Assembly: GCA_024401115.1 (NCBI GenBank)
Contig: JAKSLP010000001.1
Coordinates: 1 to 64,000, forward strand
Origin: Bacteroidaceae bacterium
GTDB taxonomy: Bacteria > Bacteroidota > Bacteroidia > Bacteroidales > Bacteroidaceae
Reading direction: 5' to 3'
DNA: 64,000 bases
Positions 24,646 through 33,655 of this stretch are shown here, one piece after another (the stretch's first letter is position 1; each line of letters begins with the position of its first letter). Below the pieces are notes generated by a model, which saw only the letters and a list, made by a program, of their open reading frames with translations, was not told the origin of the DNA and ran no database searches. Both the position numbers and the translations under genes were made by a program.

Positions 24646-26637
24646 ATGCTTAGAACGAATTTAAGTTCACAGATTTCACTCGATCAGATATCTACCAAAT
24701 ACTATAAGCCACAGAACGCCGTAGAGCGTTCTGTGCTTACTTGTTTTGAGAAGATACCTGTAGACATCTTTGCCACTCAGGAAGACGGAATCCGTGAGGT
24801 GGCAGGTAACATTGCCGCCCTGATCAAGCAGCGTCAGCGCGAGGGCCGTTTTTGTGTGATCGGTGCAGGTACCGGTGCCACCTTGCGTCCGCTTTATGCT
24901 GAACTGGTTCGTAAACATAAGGAAGAGGGACTGAGTTTCCGTAATGTAATCATCTTCAATCTGTACGAGTATTACCCATTGACATCTGATGCTACACGCA
25001 CCAGTACCCATATGCTCCACGAACAGATTCTGGATCAGGTGGACATTCCGGAGAAGAACTTCTTTACTTTCGACGGCACCGTTCCACAGGAGAAACTGGC
25101 CGACCACTGTTCCGCTTACGAGAAGGAAATCTCAGCCTATGGCGGTCTGGACCTGGCCCTGCTGGGTATCGGCCGTGAGGGTAACATCGGTGTGAACCAA
25201 CCCGGTTCCAGCCTGAGTTCCACCACCCGCCTGGTGCTGCTGGATGCCACCTCACAGAGTGAGGCCGGCCACAATCTGGGACTGGATAATGTGCCACCTT
25301 GTGCTGTGACCATGGGTGTGGCTACCATTCTGTCTGCCCGCAAGATCTATCAGTTGGCTTGGGGAGAGGATAAGGCCAGCATCATCCGCCGTGCCGTGGA
25401 GGAGAAATATACCGATGCTTTGCCATCGTCATTCTTCCAGACCCATAACAACACCACCATCTGTGTGGACCTGGCTGCGTCGTCACACCTGACCCGTATA
25501 CGCCGCCCATGGCTGGTGACCAACTGCGACTGGACACCGAAACTGGTGCGCAGTGCTGTGGTATGGCTGTGCCAGTTGCTGAATAAGCCTATCCTGAAAC
25601 TGACCAATAAGGACTATAGCGAGCACGGAATGAGCGAGCTGCTGGCAGTCTATGGTTCGGCCTATAATGTAAATATCCGTATCTTCAACGATCTGCAGCA
25701 CACCATCACCGGTTGGCCAGGCGGCAAGCCAAATGCCGATGACAGCAACCGCCCGGAGCGTGCTGTGCCTTATCCAAAGCGTGTCATCGTCTTCTCGCCA
25801 CATCCAGATGACGATGTAATCTCGATGGGTGGTACCATCCGCCGTCTGGTAGACCAGAAGCATGACGTGCATGTGGCTTACGAGACCTCAGGAAACATTG
25901 CCGTAGGCGATGAGGAGGTAACCCGTTTCATGCACTTCATCAACGGTTTCAACCAGTTGTTCTGCGGTAGCAATGATGAGGTGATCCGTGGCAAGTATCA
26001 GGAGATTAAGAAATTCCTGAAGGAGAAACATGAGGGCGATATGGATACCCGTGACGTGCTGACCATTAAGGGACTGATCCGTCGCGGCGAGGCCCGTACC
26101 GCATGTACCTACAACCATATTCCTAACGACCATGTTCACTTCCTGGATCTGCCATTCTATGAAACCGGTAAGATTGAGAAGAACCCGCTGGGCGAGGAGG
26201 ATGTACTGAAGGTGCAGAAACTGTTGCAGGAGGTTCAGCCCCATCAGATTTTCGTGGCTGGCGACCTGCAGGATCCACACGGTACTCACCGTGTCTGCAC
26301 TGATGCCGTACTGGCAGCCATTGACTTGGAGAAACAGGCCGGTGCCGAGTGGCTGAAGGAGTGCCGCATCTGGATGTACCGCGGAGCCTGGGCAGAGTGG
26401 GAGATTGAGAACATCGAGATGGCTGTGCCTATCAGCCCAGAGGAATTGCGCTCAAAGCGTAACTCCATCCTGAAGCATCAGTCGCAGATGGAGTCAGCAC
26501 CATTCCTGGGCAATGACGAGCGTCTGTTCTGGCAGCGTGCAGAGGACCGCAACCGTGCCACAGCCGATTTGTATGATAAATTAGGTTTGGCATGCTACGA
26601 AGCCATCGAGGCTTTTGTACAATACCATCCACTATAA
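24646..26637 (+). CDS. NagB-like (catalytically degenerate) / LmbE-PIG-L deacetylase fusion
   Basis: 663 residues. Residues 20-290 are a NagB/6-phosphogluconolactonase fold, but the four catalytic positions of true NagB are all changed: Asp72 to Tyr107 (FNLYEYY), Asp141 to Glu178, His143 to Asn180 (GREGNIG) and Glu148 to Gln185 (VNQP). Residues 375-640 are an LmbE/PIG-L domain with intact metal motifs HPDDD (386-390) and PHGTH. The best reading is a dead, ligand-binding NagB domain steering an N-deacetylase. Bacteroides homologues are usually called deaminase-like. It has no signal peptide and starts 1 base after nagB, so the two are probably made together. The substrate is unknown; an amino-sugar phosphate is likely. 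Confidence 0.85.
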   Translation: MLRTNLSSQISLDQISTKYYKPQNAVERSVLTCFEKIPVDIFATQEDGIREVAGNIAALIKQRQREGRFCVIGAGTGATLRPLYAELVRKHKEEGLSFRNVIIFNLYEYYPLTSDATRTSTHMLHEQILDQVDIPEKNFFTFDGTVPQEKLADHCSAYEKEISAYGGLDLALLGIGREGNIGVNQPGSSLSSTTRLVLLDATSQSEAGHNLGLDNVPPCAVTMGVATILSARKIYQLAWGEDKASIIRRAVEEKYTDALPSSFFQTHNNTTICVDLAASSHLTRIRRPWLVTNCDWTPKLVRSAVVWLCQLLNKPILKLTNKDYSEHGMSELLAVYGSAYNVNIRIFNDLQHTITGWPGGKPNADDSNRPERAVPYPKRVIVFSPHPDDDVISMGGTIRRLVDQKHDVHVAYETSGNIAVGDEEVTRFMHFINGFNQLFCGSNDEVIRGKYQEIKKFLKEKHEGDMDTRDVLTIKGLIRRGEARTACTYNHIPNDHVHFLDLPFYETGKIEKNPLGEEDVLKVQKLLQEVQPHQIFVAGDLQDPHGTHRVCTDAVLAAIDLEKQAGAEWLKECRIWMYRGAWAEWEIENIEMAVPISPEELRSKRNSILKHQSQMESAPFLGNDERLFWQRAEDRNRATADLYDKLGLACYEAIEAFVQYHPL

Positions 26638-26643
26638 GGCAAT

Positions 26644-26675
26644 AAAAAAGGGGCTCAATTTTGAGCCCCTTTTTT
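26644..26675. terminator. Bidirectional terminator
   Basis: AAAAAAGGGGCTCA and its inverse, separated by a 4-base loop, give a perfect stem with A and T runs on both flanks. It serves the plus-strand fusion gene and the convergent GH130 gene. Confidence 0.9.
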
Positions 26676-26676
26676 A

Positions 26677-27648
26677 TTAGATTGAATTCTTTTTGACGAA
26701 ATCTACAATCTCATTCAAGTAACCGTAGGCTGCACCCACATGAGTGTCGGCTGCACCGTAGTAGATAACCACACGTTCGCCGTCGGTCAGTGCAGTACAT
26801 GGGAATACCACGCCAGGAACATCACCGGTCAGCTCATAAATCTCGGCAGGAGCCAGCAGATAAGACTGGGTGCGGTACAACACCTTCGATGGGTCGTTCA
26901 GGTCCAGCAAGGCAGCACCCATAGAATAGCGGTAACCGTTGCAAGTACCGATCACACCGTGGTAGAACAGCAACCATCCCTCATCGGTACGGATAGGAAT
27001 AGGACCCGCACCAATCTTCAGACACTGCCATGCACTGATATCGAATGGGGTAGGACGCATCACCAGACGGTGCATGCCCCAGAACTTCATATCAGGAGAA
27101 TAGCTCAGATAGATATCGCCGAATGGGGTATGTCCACTGTCGGATGGACGGCTCAGCATGGCATACATGCCATTGATCTTCTCAGGGAACAGCACGCCGT
27201 TTCTGTTGAATGGCAGGAAGGCATTCTCGCACTGATAGAAGGTCTTGAAATCGAAGGTATAGCCGATGCCGATGGTAGGCTGACCTTTATAACCGTTGCA
27301 CCAGGTAATCCAATAGCGGTCCTCAATCCAGGTTACGCGAGGATCATATTTATAGGTGCTGTCTATCATGTCTGTGTTTCCGCATTCAAAAACAATAGGC
27401 TCATGGTTGATGTCCCAATGAATACCATCCTTGCTGAAACCGGCAAAGATGTTCATCTGAACAGCGCGGTTATCGCAGCGGAAAACACCCGCATAGCCAT
27501 CCTCAAAAGGAACAATAGCACTGTTGAAGATACTATTGGAGCAAGGGATGCTATAACGGTCAATGATTGGGTTCTTAGGGTCTCTCCAAAGCACCTCTGT
27601 GCAATCGGCAGGACGTTCTACCCAAGGTAACATTTTCTCTAAATCCAT
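26677..27648 (-). CDS. GH130 mannoside phosphorylase (Man-beta-1,4-GlcNAc type)
   Basis: 323 residues, no signal peptide, so cytoplasmic. GH130 enzymes phosphorolyse beta-mannosides; the GH130_2 members of gut Bacteroidota act on Man-beta-1,4-GlcNAc, the N-glycan core disaccharide left after trimming. Motifs: [19 protein letters not shown] (26-44), YDPRVTW with Asp102 at the position of the proposed catalytic Asp, [11 protein letters not shown] and [20 protein letters not shown]. It lies 25 bases downstream of a sugar symporter gene on the same strand. Together they form an import-and-phosphorolysis unit divergent from the GH92 array. Confidence 0.9.
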   Translation of the reverse strand: MDLEKMLPWVERPADCTEVLWRDPKNPIIDRYSIPCSNSIFNSAIVPFEDGYAGVFRCDNRAVQMNIFAGFSKDGIHWDINHEPIVFECGNTDMIDSTYKYDPRVTWIEDRYWITWCNGYKGQPTIGIGYTFDFKTFYQCENAFLPFNRNGVLFPEKINGMYAMLSRPSDSGHTPFGDIYLSYSPDMKFWGMHRLVMRPTPFDISAWQCLKIGAGPIPIRTDEGWLLFYHGVIGTCNGYRYSMGAALLDLNDPSKVLYRTQSYLLAPAEIYELTGDVPGVVFPCTALTDGERVVIYYGAADTHVGAAYGYLNEIVDFVKKNSI

Positions 27649-27673
27649 GTTTTAAGTATAATATAAATTGAAA

Positions 27674-29011
27674 TTACTTCTTGATAGGATACTTGTAAAC
27701 CAAGAACAGCATGATTACCGCAATAGCTGCAGGAATGATAGAGAACAGCGCCCATACCATGGTGCGTACACTTTCCTCGCATCCTGTTGCGATGATAGGC
27801 TCGGATGCACCTTCTGGAGTATGCAGACCCGCCCAACCCAGGAACAGGGTGATGAGTGCACCGGAAATAGCAGAACCGAACTTCTGTGACATGGTTCCTG
27901 AAGAGAAGATCAGACCGGTAGATGAGGTACCGTTCTTCTCGGTAGCATAATCAGCCACATCGGCATACATAGACCACAACAGTGGGGAATAGATACCGAT
28001 ACCGATAGAGGTGATGACCACAAAGGCAATCATTACCCAGATATAAGCAGGATCCATAGGAATGAAGAAGAACAGTACTGAGGTTACCAGGCAGATGATA
28101 CCTGAATAAATGAATGCCTTCTTCTTGGAACCGGCCCACTGGGTGAACTTAGGTGACAGACCACCGGCAACCATGCAAACCACCTCACCGAAAGTCATGA
28201 ACACGGTATAGTTGATGATCAGACCAGGAACGGTAACATCACCACCCAGACAGTAGGAGAACATGTAGGCTGCAGCAGCATAGCGGAAGCCGTTGAAGAA
28301 GTTGGTACAGATACCAACCAGTGTCAGATAAATCCAAGGCTTATTCTTGAATAGGTCGCCAAATGGCTTCAGGCTGAACTTTTCTGCACGTACGGGTTTC
28401 AGACGCTCTTTGGTCAGGAAACCGCAGGCCATGGTCATGACAGCAGCCAAAGTACCCAGACTGGCACCAATCACTGCATACTGGTGTGCATCGCTGCCAC
28501 CGATAAACTTCTGCAGATAAGGGAAGGACAACAAGGTAACGAATCCCATGGCATATGCGCCTACCATACGGTAAGAAGAGAACTCGTTTTTCTCGTTATC
28601 GTCATCGGTCATCACGCCCAGCAAAGAGCCGTAAGGCACATTCACAGCGGTATAGACCACCATCATGAGCAAATAGAAACCATAAGCCCAAATGCGCTTA
28701 CCGGTAGGACCCAGGTCTGGAGTGTAAAGAAGCAGGGCAAAGATAAGACCCAATGGAATGGCGCCAAAAATCAACCAAGGACGGTAGGTTCCCCAACGGG
28801 ACTGCGTGCGGTCAGCCAACGAACCCATCAAAGGGTCAGTTACCACGTCAAACATTCTTGCCAAAAGCATGAGTGCTGCAGTGTCGGCCAGTGTCAGACC
28901 GTAAATGTTGGTAAAGAAGAATGGGAAAGCGATAGACATTACTTTCCATGTAATACCGCCAGCAGCAGCATCACCGAGTGCGTAGCCGATTTTTTCTTTA
29001 AAACTTGCCAT
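27674..29011 (-). CDS. GPH-family sugar:cation symporter (MFS)
   Basis: 445 residues with about 12 hydrophobic helices. The N-terminus KIGYALGDAAAGGITW and the DPLMGSLADRTQSRWGTYRPW loop (58-78) are hallmarks of glycoside-pentoside-hexuronide:cation symporters. By context with the GH130 gene it probably brings Man-beta-1,4-GlcNAc or a similar short glycan across the inner membrane. A TATATTTG box lies 51 bases upstream. Confidence 0.88.
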   Translation of the reverse strand: MASFKEKIGYALGDAAAGGITWKVMSIAFPFFFTNIYGLTLADTAALMLLARMFDVVTDPLMGSLADRTQSRWGTYRPWLIFGAIPLGLIFALLLYTPDLGPTGKRIWAYGFYLLMMVVYTAVNVPYGSLLGVMTDDDNEKNEFSSYRMVGAYAMGFVTLLSFPYLQKFIGGSDAHQYAVIGASLGTLAAVMTMACGFLTKERLKPVRAEKFSLKPFGDLFKNKPWIYLTLVGICTNFFNGFRYAAAAYMFSYCLGGDVTVPGLIINYTVFMTFGEVVCMVAGGLSPKFTQWAGSKKKAFIYSGIICLVTSVLFFFIPMDPAYIWVMIAFVVITSIGIGIYSPLLWSMYADVADYATEKNGTSSTGLIFSSGTMSQKFGSAISGALITLFLGWAGLHTPEGASEPIIATGCEESVRTMVWALFSIIPAAIAVIMLFLVYKYPIKK

Positions 29012-29062
29012 ATTATTCTAGTATTTTAAGGTTTTTCGATTTCCGGTTTTATTAATTAGGTG

Positions 29063-29070
29063 CAAATATA
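29063..29070 (-). promoter_or_regulatory. -7 box TATATTTG for the symporter-GH130 operon
   Basis: Minus-strand TATATTTG, 51 bases before the symporter ATG at 29011, in the divergent intergenic region. Confidence 0.5.
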
Positions 29071-29112
29071 GTTTAAATTTATGTCTTCGGTCAGTGATTT
29101 TGGTTTTTTTTG

Positions 29113-29120
29113 TATCTTTG
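29113..29120 (+). promoter_or_regulatory. -7 box TATCTTTG for the GH92 array
   Basis: TATCTTTG, 33 bases before the first ATG of the four-gene GH92 run. The next three GH92 genes follow with gaps of 3-20 bases and can share it. Confidence 0.55.
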
Positions 29121-29153
29121 TAACCTAAAATCGAGATAAATCTAAGATAAACT

Positions 29154-31409
29154 ATGCACACCAAATTTCTAAAACCACTGAAAGGCATTCTGGTGGCTGC
29201 AGCATTGATGACTGGCGTGTCGGCCAATGCCCAGAGACAGCCTGTAGACTATGTCAACCCTTTTATAGGAACAACCAATTTCGGCACTTGTAACCCTGGT
29301 GCTATCTGTCCGCAGGGACTGATGTCTGTCACTCCATTTAATGTGATGGGCTCTGCTGACAATAAATTTGATAAGGACGCTCGTTGGTGGAGTACACCCT
29401 ACGATGTGACCAACTGCTATATGACCGGCTATGCCCATGTGAACCTGAGCGGTGTGGGTTGCCCTGAGGCCAGTTCGCTGCTCACCATGCCTACTACCGG
29501 TAAGCTGGATGTGGATTATCACAACTACGGCAGTAAGTACAAGGACGAGGTTTCCCGTCCGGGCTATTACAGCAACACCCTGGAGAAATACAACGTCAAG
29601 ACCGAGGTGACCGCTACCAGCCGTACCAGTATTGAGCGCTATACCTTCCCTAAGGGTGAGTCACATATCCTGTTCAACCTGGGCGAGGGTCTGACCAACG
29701 AGACCGGTGCCACCATGCGTTTCGTGAATGACCGTGAGATTGAGGGTACCAAACTGTTGGGTACATTCTGCTATTTCCCGCAGAGTGTTTTCCCTATTTA
29801 TTTCGTGATGCGCCTGAGCAAGGCTCCTAAGCAGAGCGGCTACTGGAAGAAGATGCGTCCGATGACAGCCGAGGCTGAGTGGGACAATACTGCCGGTAAG
29901 TACAAGCTATATACCGAATATCGCCGTGACATCAGCGGTGATGATATCGGTGCATGGTTCGATTTCGACACCCAGGAGGGCGAGACCATTGAGGTACGCA
30001 TGGGCGTAAGCTTCACCAGCATCGCCAATGCACGCGAGAATCTGGAAAAGGAGCAGAACGGTGTCTCTTTCGAACAGGCTTACCAGAATGCCCGCAATGC
30101 ATGGAATAAGAACCTGTCCACCATCGAGGTGGAGGGTGGAACCGACGAGCAGAAGACCATCTTCTATACCGGTTTCTATCATATGCTGATTCATCCGGGC
30201 ATCCTGCAGGATGTCAATGGACAGTATCCTAAGATGGAAAGTGAGCAGACCGCTCATACCAATCGCAACCGCTATACCGTATTCTCATTGTGGGATACCT
30301 ACCGCAATGTACACCAGATGATGACCTTGCTGTTCCCTGACCGCCAGATGGACATGATCGACACCATGATCAGCATGTACAAGGAGTGGGGCTGGTTGCC
30401 TAAATGGGAATTGTACGGACGCGAGACCATGGAGATGGAAGGCGACCCAGCCATCCCTGTGATTGTGGACACCTGGATGAAGGGCTTTAAGAACTTTGAT
30501 GTGGACGCAGCCTACAAGGCTATGGTCAAGTCTGCAACCACACCGGGTAAGGATAACCCTGTACGTCCTGATATTGACGAATACATTGCACGTGGCTATT
30601 GCCCAATGGAGAGCCAGTTTGACAACTCGGTTTCTCATGCTTTGGAGTACTATGTGGCAGACCATGCCCTCTCAACCTTTGCCAAGGCATTGGGCCATGA
30701 TGAGGATGCCAAGACTTTCTATGAGCGCTCTATGGGCTATAAGAAATACTTCAGCAAGGAGTACGGAACTCTGCGCCCAATCACTCAGGAAGGCAAGTTC
30801 TACGAGCCATTTGATCCTAAGCAGGGTGAGAACTTCGAGCCATCACCGGGCTTCCATGAGGGAAATGCCTGGAACTACACCTTCTACGTGCCTCATGACA
30901 TCATGGGTCTGTGCAAGCTGATGGGCGGCCAGAAGAAGTTCGTGGACCATCTGCAGAGCGTGTTCGACCGCAAGAACTATGATCCAGCCAATGAGCCAGA
31001 TATTGCTTACCCATACCTGTTCTCTTATTTCAAGGGTGAGGAGTGGCGTACCCAGAAACTGGTGAAGGAACTGCTGGCCGAGAACTTCCTGAACCAGCCT
31101 TGGGGTATCCCTGGTAACGACGATACCGGTACCATGTCATGCTGGGCTATGTTCTCCATGATGGGATTCTATCCAGACTGCCCAGGCGTGCCTATGTACA
31201 CCATGACTACCCCAACCTTCTCAAAGGTTACTATTCATCTGGATAAGAATTACTACGCTAATGACAAACTGGTCATCGAGACCGTAGGTTCAGGCGATTA
31301 TGTGAAGAGTGTGACCGTAAACGGCAAGAAGCAGAACGGTATGCGTATCAACCACGCAGATCTGGTGAATGGCGGTACTGTTAGATTTACTTTGAGCGAC
31401 AAACATTAA
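29154..31409 (+). CDS. GH92 alpha-mannosidase (second of five), variant active-site loop
   Basis: 751 residues with a cleavable signal (SANAQ, about residue 26). GH92 hallmarks: YVNPFIGTTNFGTCNPGAICP, the acid Glu in FHEGNAWNYTFYVPHD, and the acidic loop GNDDTGTMSCW. Where the other family members here have HGNEPSHH or HGNQPIQH, this one has PANEPDIAYPYLF, which alters the part of the pocket linked to the leaving-group site. It may therefore act on another linkage (for example alpha-1,3 or alpha-1,4), an inference. It ends 3 bases before the next GH92 gene. Confidence 0.9.
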   Translation: MHTKFLKPLKGILVAAALMTGVSANAQRQPVDYVNPFIGTTNFGTCNPGAICPQGLMSVTPFNVMGSADNKFDKDARWWSTPYDVTNCYMTGYAHVNLSGVGCPEASSLLTMPTTGKLDVDYHNYGSKYKDEVSRPGYYSNTLEKYNVKTEVTATSRTSIERYTFPKGESHILFNLGEGLTNETGATMRFVNDREIEGTKLLGTFCYFPQSVFPIYFVMRLSKAPKQSGYWKKMRPMTAEAEWDNTAGKYKLYTEYRRDISGDDIGAWFDFDTQEGETIEVRMGVSFTSIANARENLEKEQNGVSFEQAYQNARNAWNKNLSTIEVEGGTDEQKTIFYTGFYHMLIHPGILQDVNGQYPKMESEQTAHTNRNRYTVFSLWDTYRNVHQMMTLLFPDRQMDMIDTMISMYKEWGWLPKWELYGRETMEMEGDPAIPVIVDTWMKGFKNFDVDAAYKAMVKSATTPGKDNPVRPDIDEYIARGYCPMESQFDNSVSHALEYYVADHALSTFAKALGHDEDAKTFYERSMGYKKYFSKEYGTLRPITQEGKFYEPFDPKQGENFEPSPGFHEGNAWNYTFYVPHDIMGLCKLMGGQKKFVDHLQSVFDRKNYDPANEPDIAYPYLFSYFKGEEWRTQKLVKELLAENFLNQPWGIPGNDDTGTMSCWAMFSMMGFYPDCPGVPMYTMTTPTFSKVTIHLDKNYYANDKLVIETVGSGDYVKSVTVNGKKQNGMRINHADLVNGGTVRFTLSDKH

Positions 31410-31412
31410 GAT

Positions 31413-33635
31413 ATGAAGAAGATACTATTCTTTCTCGGCCTGGCAGCTTTTATTGCTGCCTGCCAGACACAAAACACGACACCTCAGGTTTCCGAGGGAT
31501 TGGCAGCCGAGGTAAATCCAATGATCGGTACCGATTTTACCGGTAACACCTATCCGGGAGCACAGGCTCCATTCGGAATGGTGCAGTTGAGTCCTGATAA
31601 CGGTCTGCCGGGTTGGGACCGTATTTCCGGCTATTTCTATCCGGACAGTACCATTGCCGGTTTCAGCCACACTCACCTGTCAGGTACCGGTGCAGGCGAC
31701 TTGTACGATGTACTGTTCATGCCTGTCATGCTTCCAGCCAAGGAGGCAGAGCAGCCATTGGGCATCCATTCCAAGTTCTCTCATGATGAGGAGACCGTAC
31801 GTGCCGGTTACTATCAGGTACGACTGAGTGATTATGATATCAATGTGGAGCTGACCGCCACACCGCGTGTGGGTGTACAGCGCTACACCTTCCCTGAGGG
31901 AGATGCGGCTGTGATCTTGAACCTGAAGAAAGCCATGAACTGGGACTTCACCAACGATAGCCGTATTGAGGTGGTGGACTCTTGTACCATCAAGGGTTAC
32001 CGTCATTCCGAGGGTTGGGCACGTGACCAGCACCTGTATTTCTGCACCCGTTTCTCCCGTCCTTTCGAGGCTTTGGAGATGGATACCGCTGCAATCAATA
32101 AAAATGATGGTACCCGTTTGGGTACAGCTACCGTGGCAACCTTCCGTTTTAATACCAAGAAGGGTGATCAGGTGACCGTAAGTACCGCTCTGTCACCAAC
32201 CAGCATGGATGCAGCATTGGCCAACCTTCAGGCTGAGGCTCCAAAGGATGATTTTGATGGCATATTGGCGCAGACTACCAATCAGTGGAACAATGAACTG
32301 AATAAGATTGAGGTGATTGGCGGCAATGCAGACCAGCGTACTATTTTCTATACCGCAATGTATCATGCCATGATAGCTCCAACACTGTACTGCGACGTGG
32401 ATGGCGGCTACCGTGGTCCGGACAAGCAGAACCACAAGGGAAATGGCTGGCAGAACTACAGCACCTTCTCTATCTGGGATACTTTCCGTGCCTCACAGCC
32501 ATTGTACACTTGTATCATGCCAAGCCGTGTGAGCGATATGGTGAACTCTTTCATTGCTTTCTACGAACAGAACGGTCGTCTGCCGGTATGGAACATGTGG
32601 GGTAGTGAGACCGATATGATGATCGGCTATCACTCTGCTGCTGTCATTGCCGAGGCTTACCTGAAGGGTATCGGAGGCTTTGATCCTGAAAAGGCTCTTG
32701 AAGCCTGTGTGAATACGGCTAATCTGGATACCTATCGTGGCATCGGCCTGTACAAGAAGTTGGGTTATGTGCCTTACGATGTGGTGGACGAGTACAATGC
32801 GGACAACTGGTCAATGAGCCGTACCCTAGAGTATGCATTCGATGATTTTTGCATCGCTGAGATGGCCAATAAGATGGGTAAGAAGGAAATTGCTGACGAG
32901 TTCTACAAGCGTTCTCAGAACTACCGCAACACCTATAATCCAGGTTCTACCTTCATGCAGCCACGTGACAGCAAGGGTAATTTCATCAAGGATTTCAATC
33001 CTGACGACTATACTGCTCACATCTGTGAGAGCAATGCATGGCATTACTTCTGGTCTGTACAGCATGATATCCCAGGTCTGATTGAATTGGCCGGCGGTCA
33101 GGATAAGTTTACCGCTAAGTTGGACAGCATGTTTACCTATAATCCTTCTGCCGATGCCGATCTGCCATTGTTCAGTACCGGTATGATAGGTCAATATGCA
33201 CATGGCAACGAGCCAAGTCATCACGTGATCTACTTATGGAATAAGGTGGGCCAACCTGCCAAGACTCAGAAGTATGCGGCTCAGGTCATGAACGAGTTGT
33301 ACCTGAACACACCTGCCGGTCTGTGCGGCAACGAGGATTGCGGTCAGACATCAGCATGGTATGTGTTCAGCGCTATGGGACTGTATCCAATCAATCCTGT
33401 CAGCCTGCAGTACGAGATCGGCACTCCTCAGTTCCCTGAGGTACGTATGCATCTGGAGAACGGAAAGACCTTTACTGTCAAGGCTAATAACGTGAGCAAG
33501 GAAAATATCTATGTACAGTCTGTGAAACTGAATGGCAAACCTCTGGACAAGAGCTATATCACCCATCAGCAGATGATGGAGGGTGCAACTTTGAAACTGG
33601 AGATGGGTGCCCAGCCAGCCGGACCTTGGTATTGA
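31413..33635 (+). CDS. GH92 alpha-mannosidase lipoprotein (third of five)
   Basis: 740 residues. Lipobox FIAAC (Cys17). Beta-domain start EVNPMIGTDFTGNTYPGAQAP. The presumed acid Glu is in ICESNAWHYFWSVQHD (a Ser replaces the usual Gly after Glu), followed by HGNEPSHHVIYLW and CGNEDCGQTSAW. The pattern fits GH92 enzymes active on alpha-1,2-mannose, to be tested. It is membrane-anchored, unlike the previous member. Confidence 0.9.
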   Translation: MKKILFFLGLAAFIAACQTQNTTPQVSEGLAAEVNPMIGTDFTGNTYPGAQAPFGMVQLSPDNGLPGWDRISGYFYPDSTIAGFSHTHLSGTGAGDLYDVLFMPVMLPAKEAEQPLGIHSKFSHDEETVRAGYYQVRLSDYDINVELTATPRVGVQRYTFPEGDAAVILNLKKAMNWDFTNDSRIEVVDSCTIKGYRHSEGWARDQHLYFCTRFSRPFEALEMDTAAINKNDGTRLGTATVATFRFNTKKGDQVTVSTALSPTSMDAALANLQAEAPKDDFDGILAQTTNQWNNELNKIEVIGGNADQRTIFYTAMYHAMIAPTLYCDVDGGYRGPDKQNHKGNGWQNYSTFSIWDTFRASQPLYTCIMPSRVSDMVNSFIAFYEQNGRLPVWNMWGSETDMMIGYHSAAVIAEAYLKGIGGFDPEKALEACVNTANLDTYRGIGLYKKLGYVPYDVVDEYNADNWSMSRTLEYAFDDFCIAEMANKMGKKEIADEFYKRSQNYRNTYNPGSTFMQPRDSKGNFIKDFNPDDYTAHICESNAWHYFWSVQHDIPGLIELAGGQDKFTAKLDSMFTYNPSADADLPLFSTGMIGQYAHGNEPSHHVIYLWNKVGQPAKTQKYAAQVMNELYLNTPAGLCGNEDCGQTSAWYVFSAMGLYPINPVSLQYEIGTPQFPEVRMHLENGKTFTVKANNVSKENIYVQSVKLNGKPLDKSYITHQQMMEGATLKLEMGAQPAGPWY

Positions 33636-33655
33636 TTGACAACGGACGATTGAAA

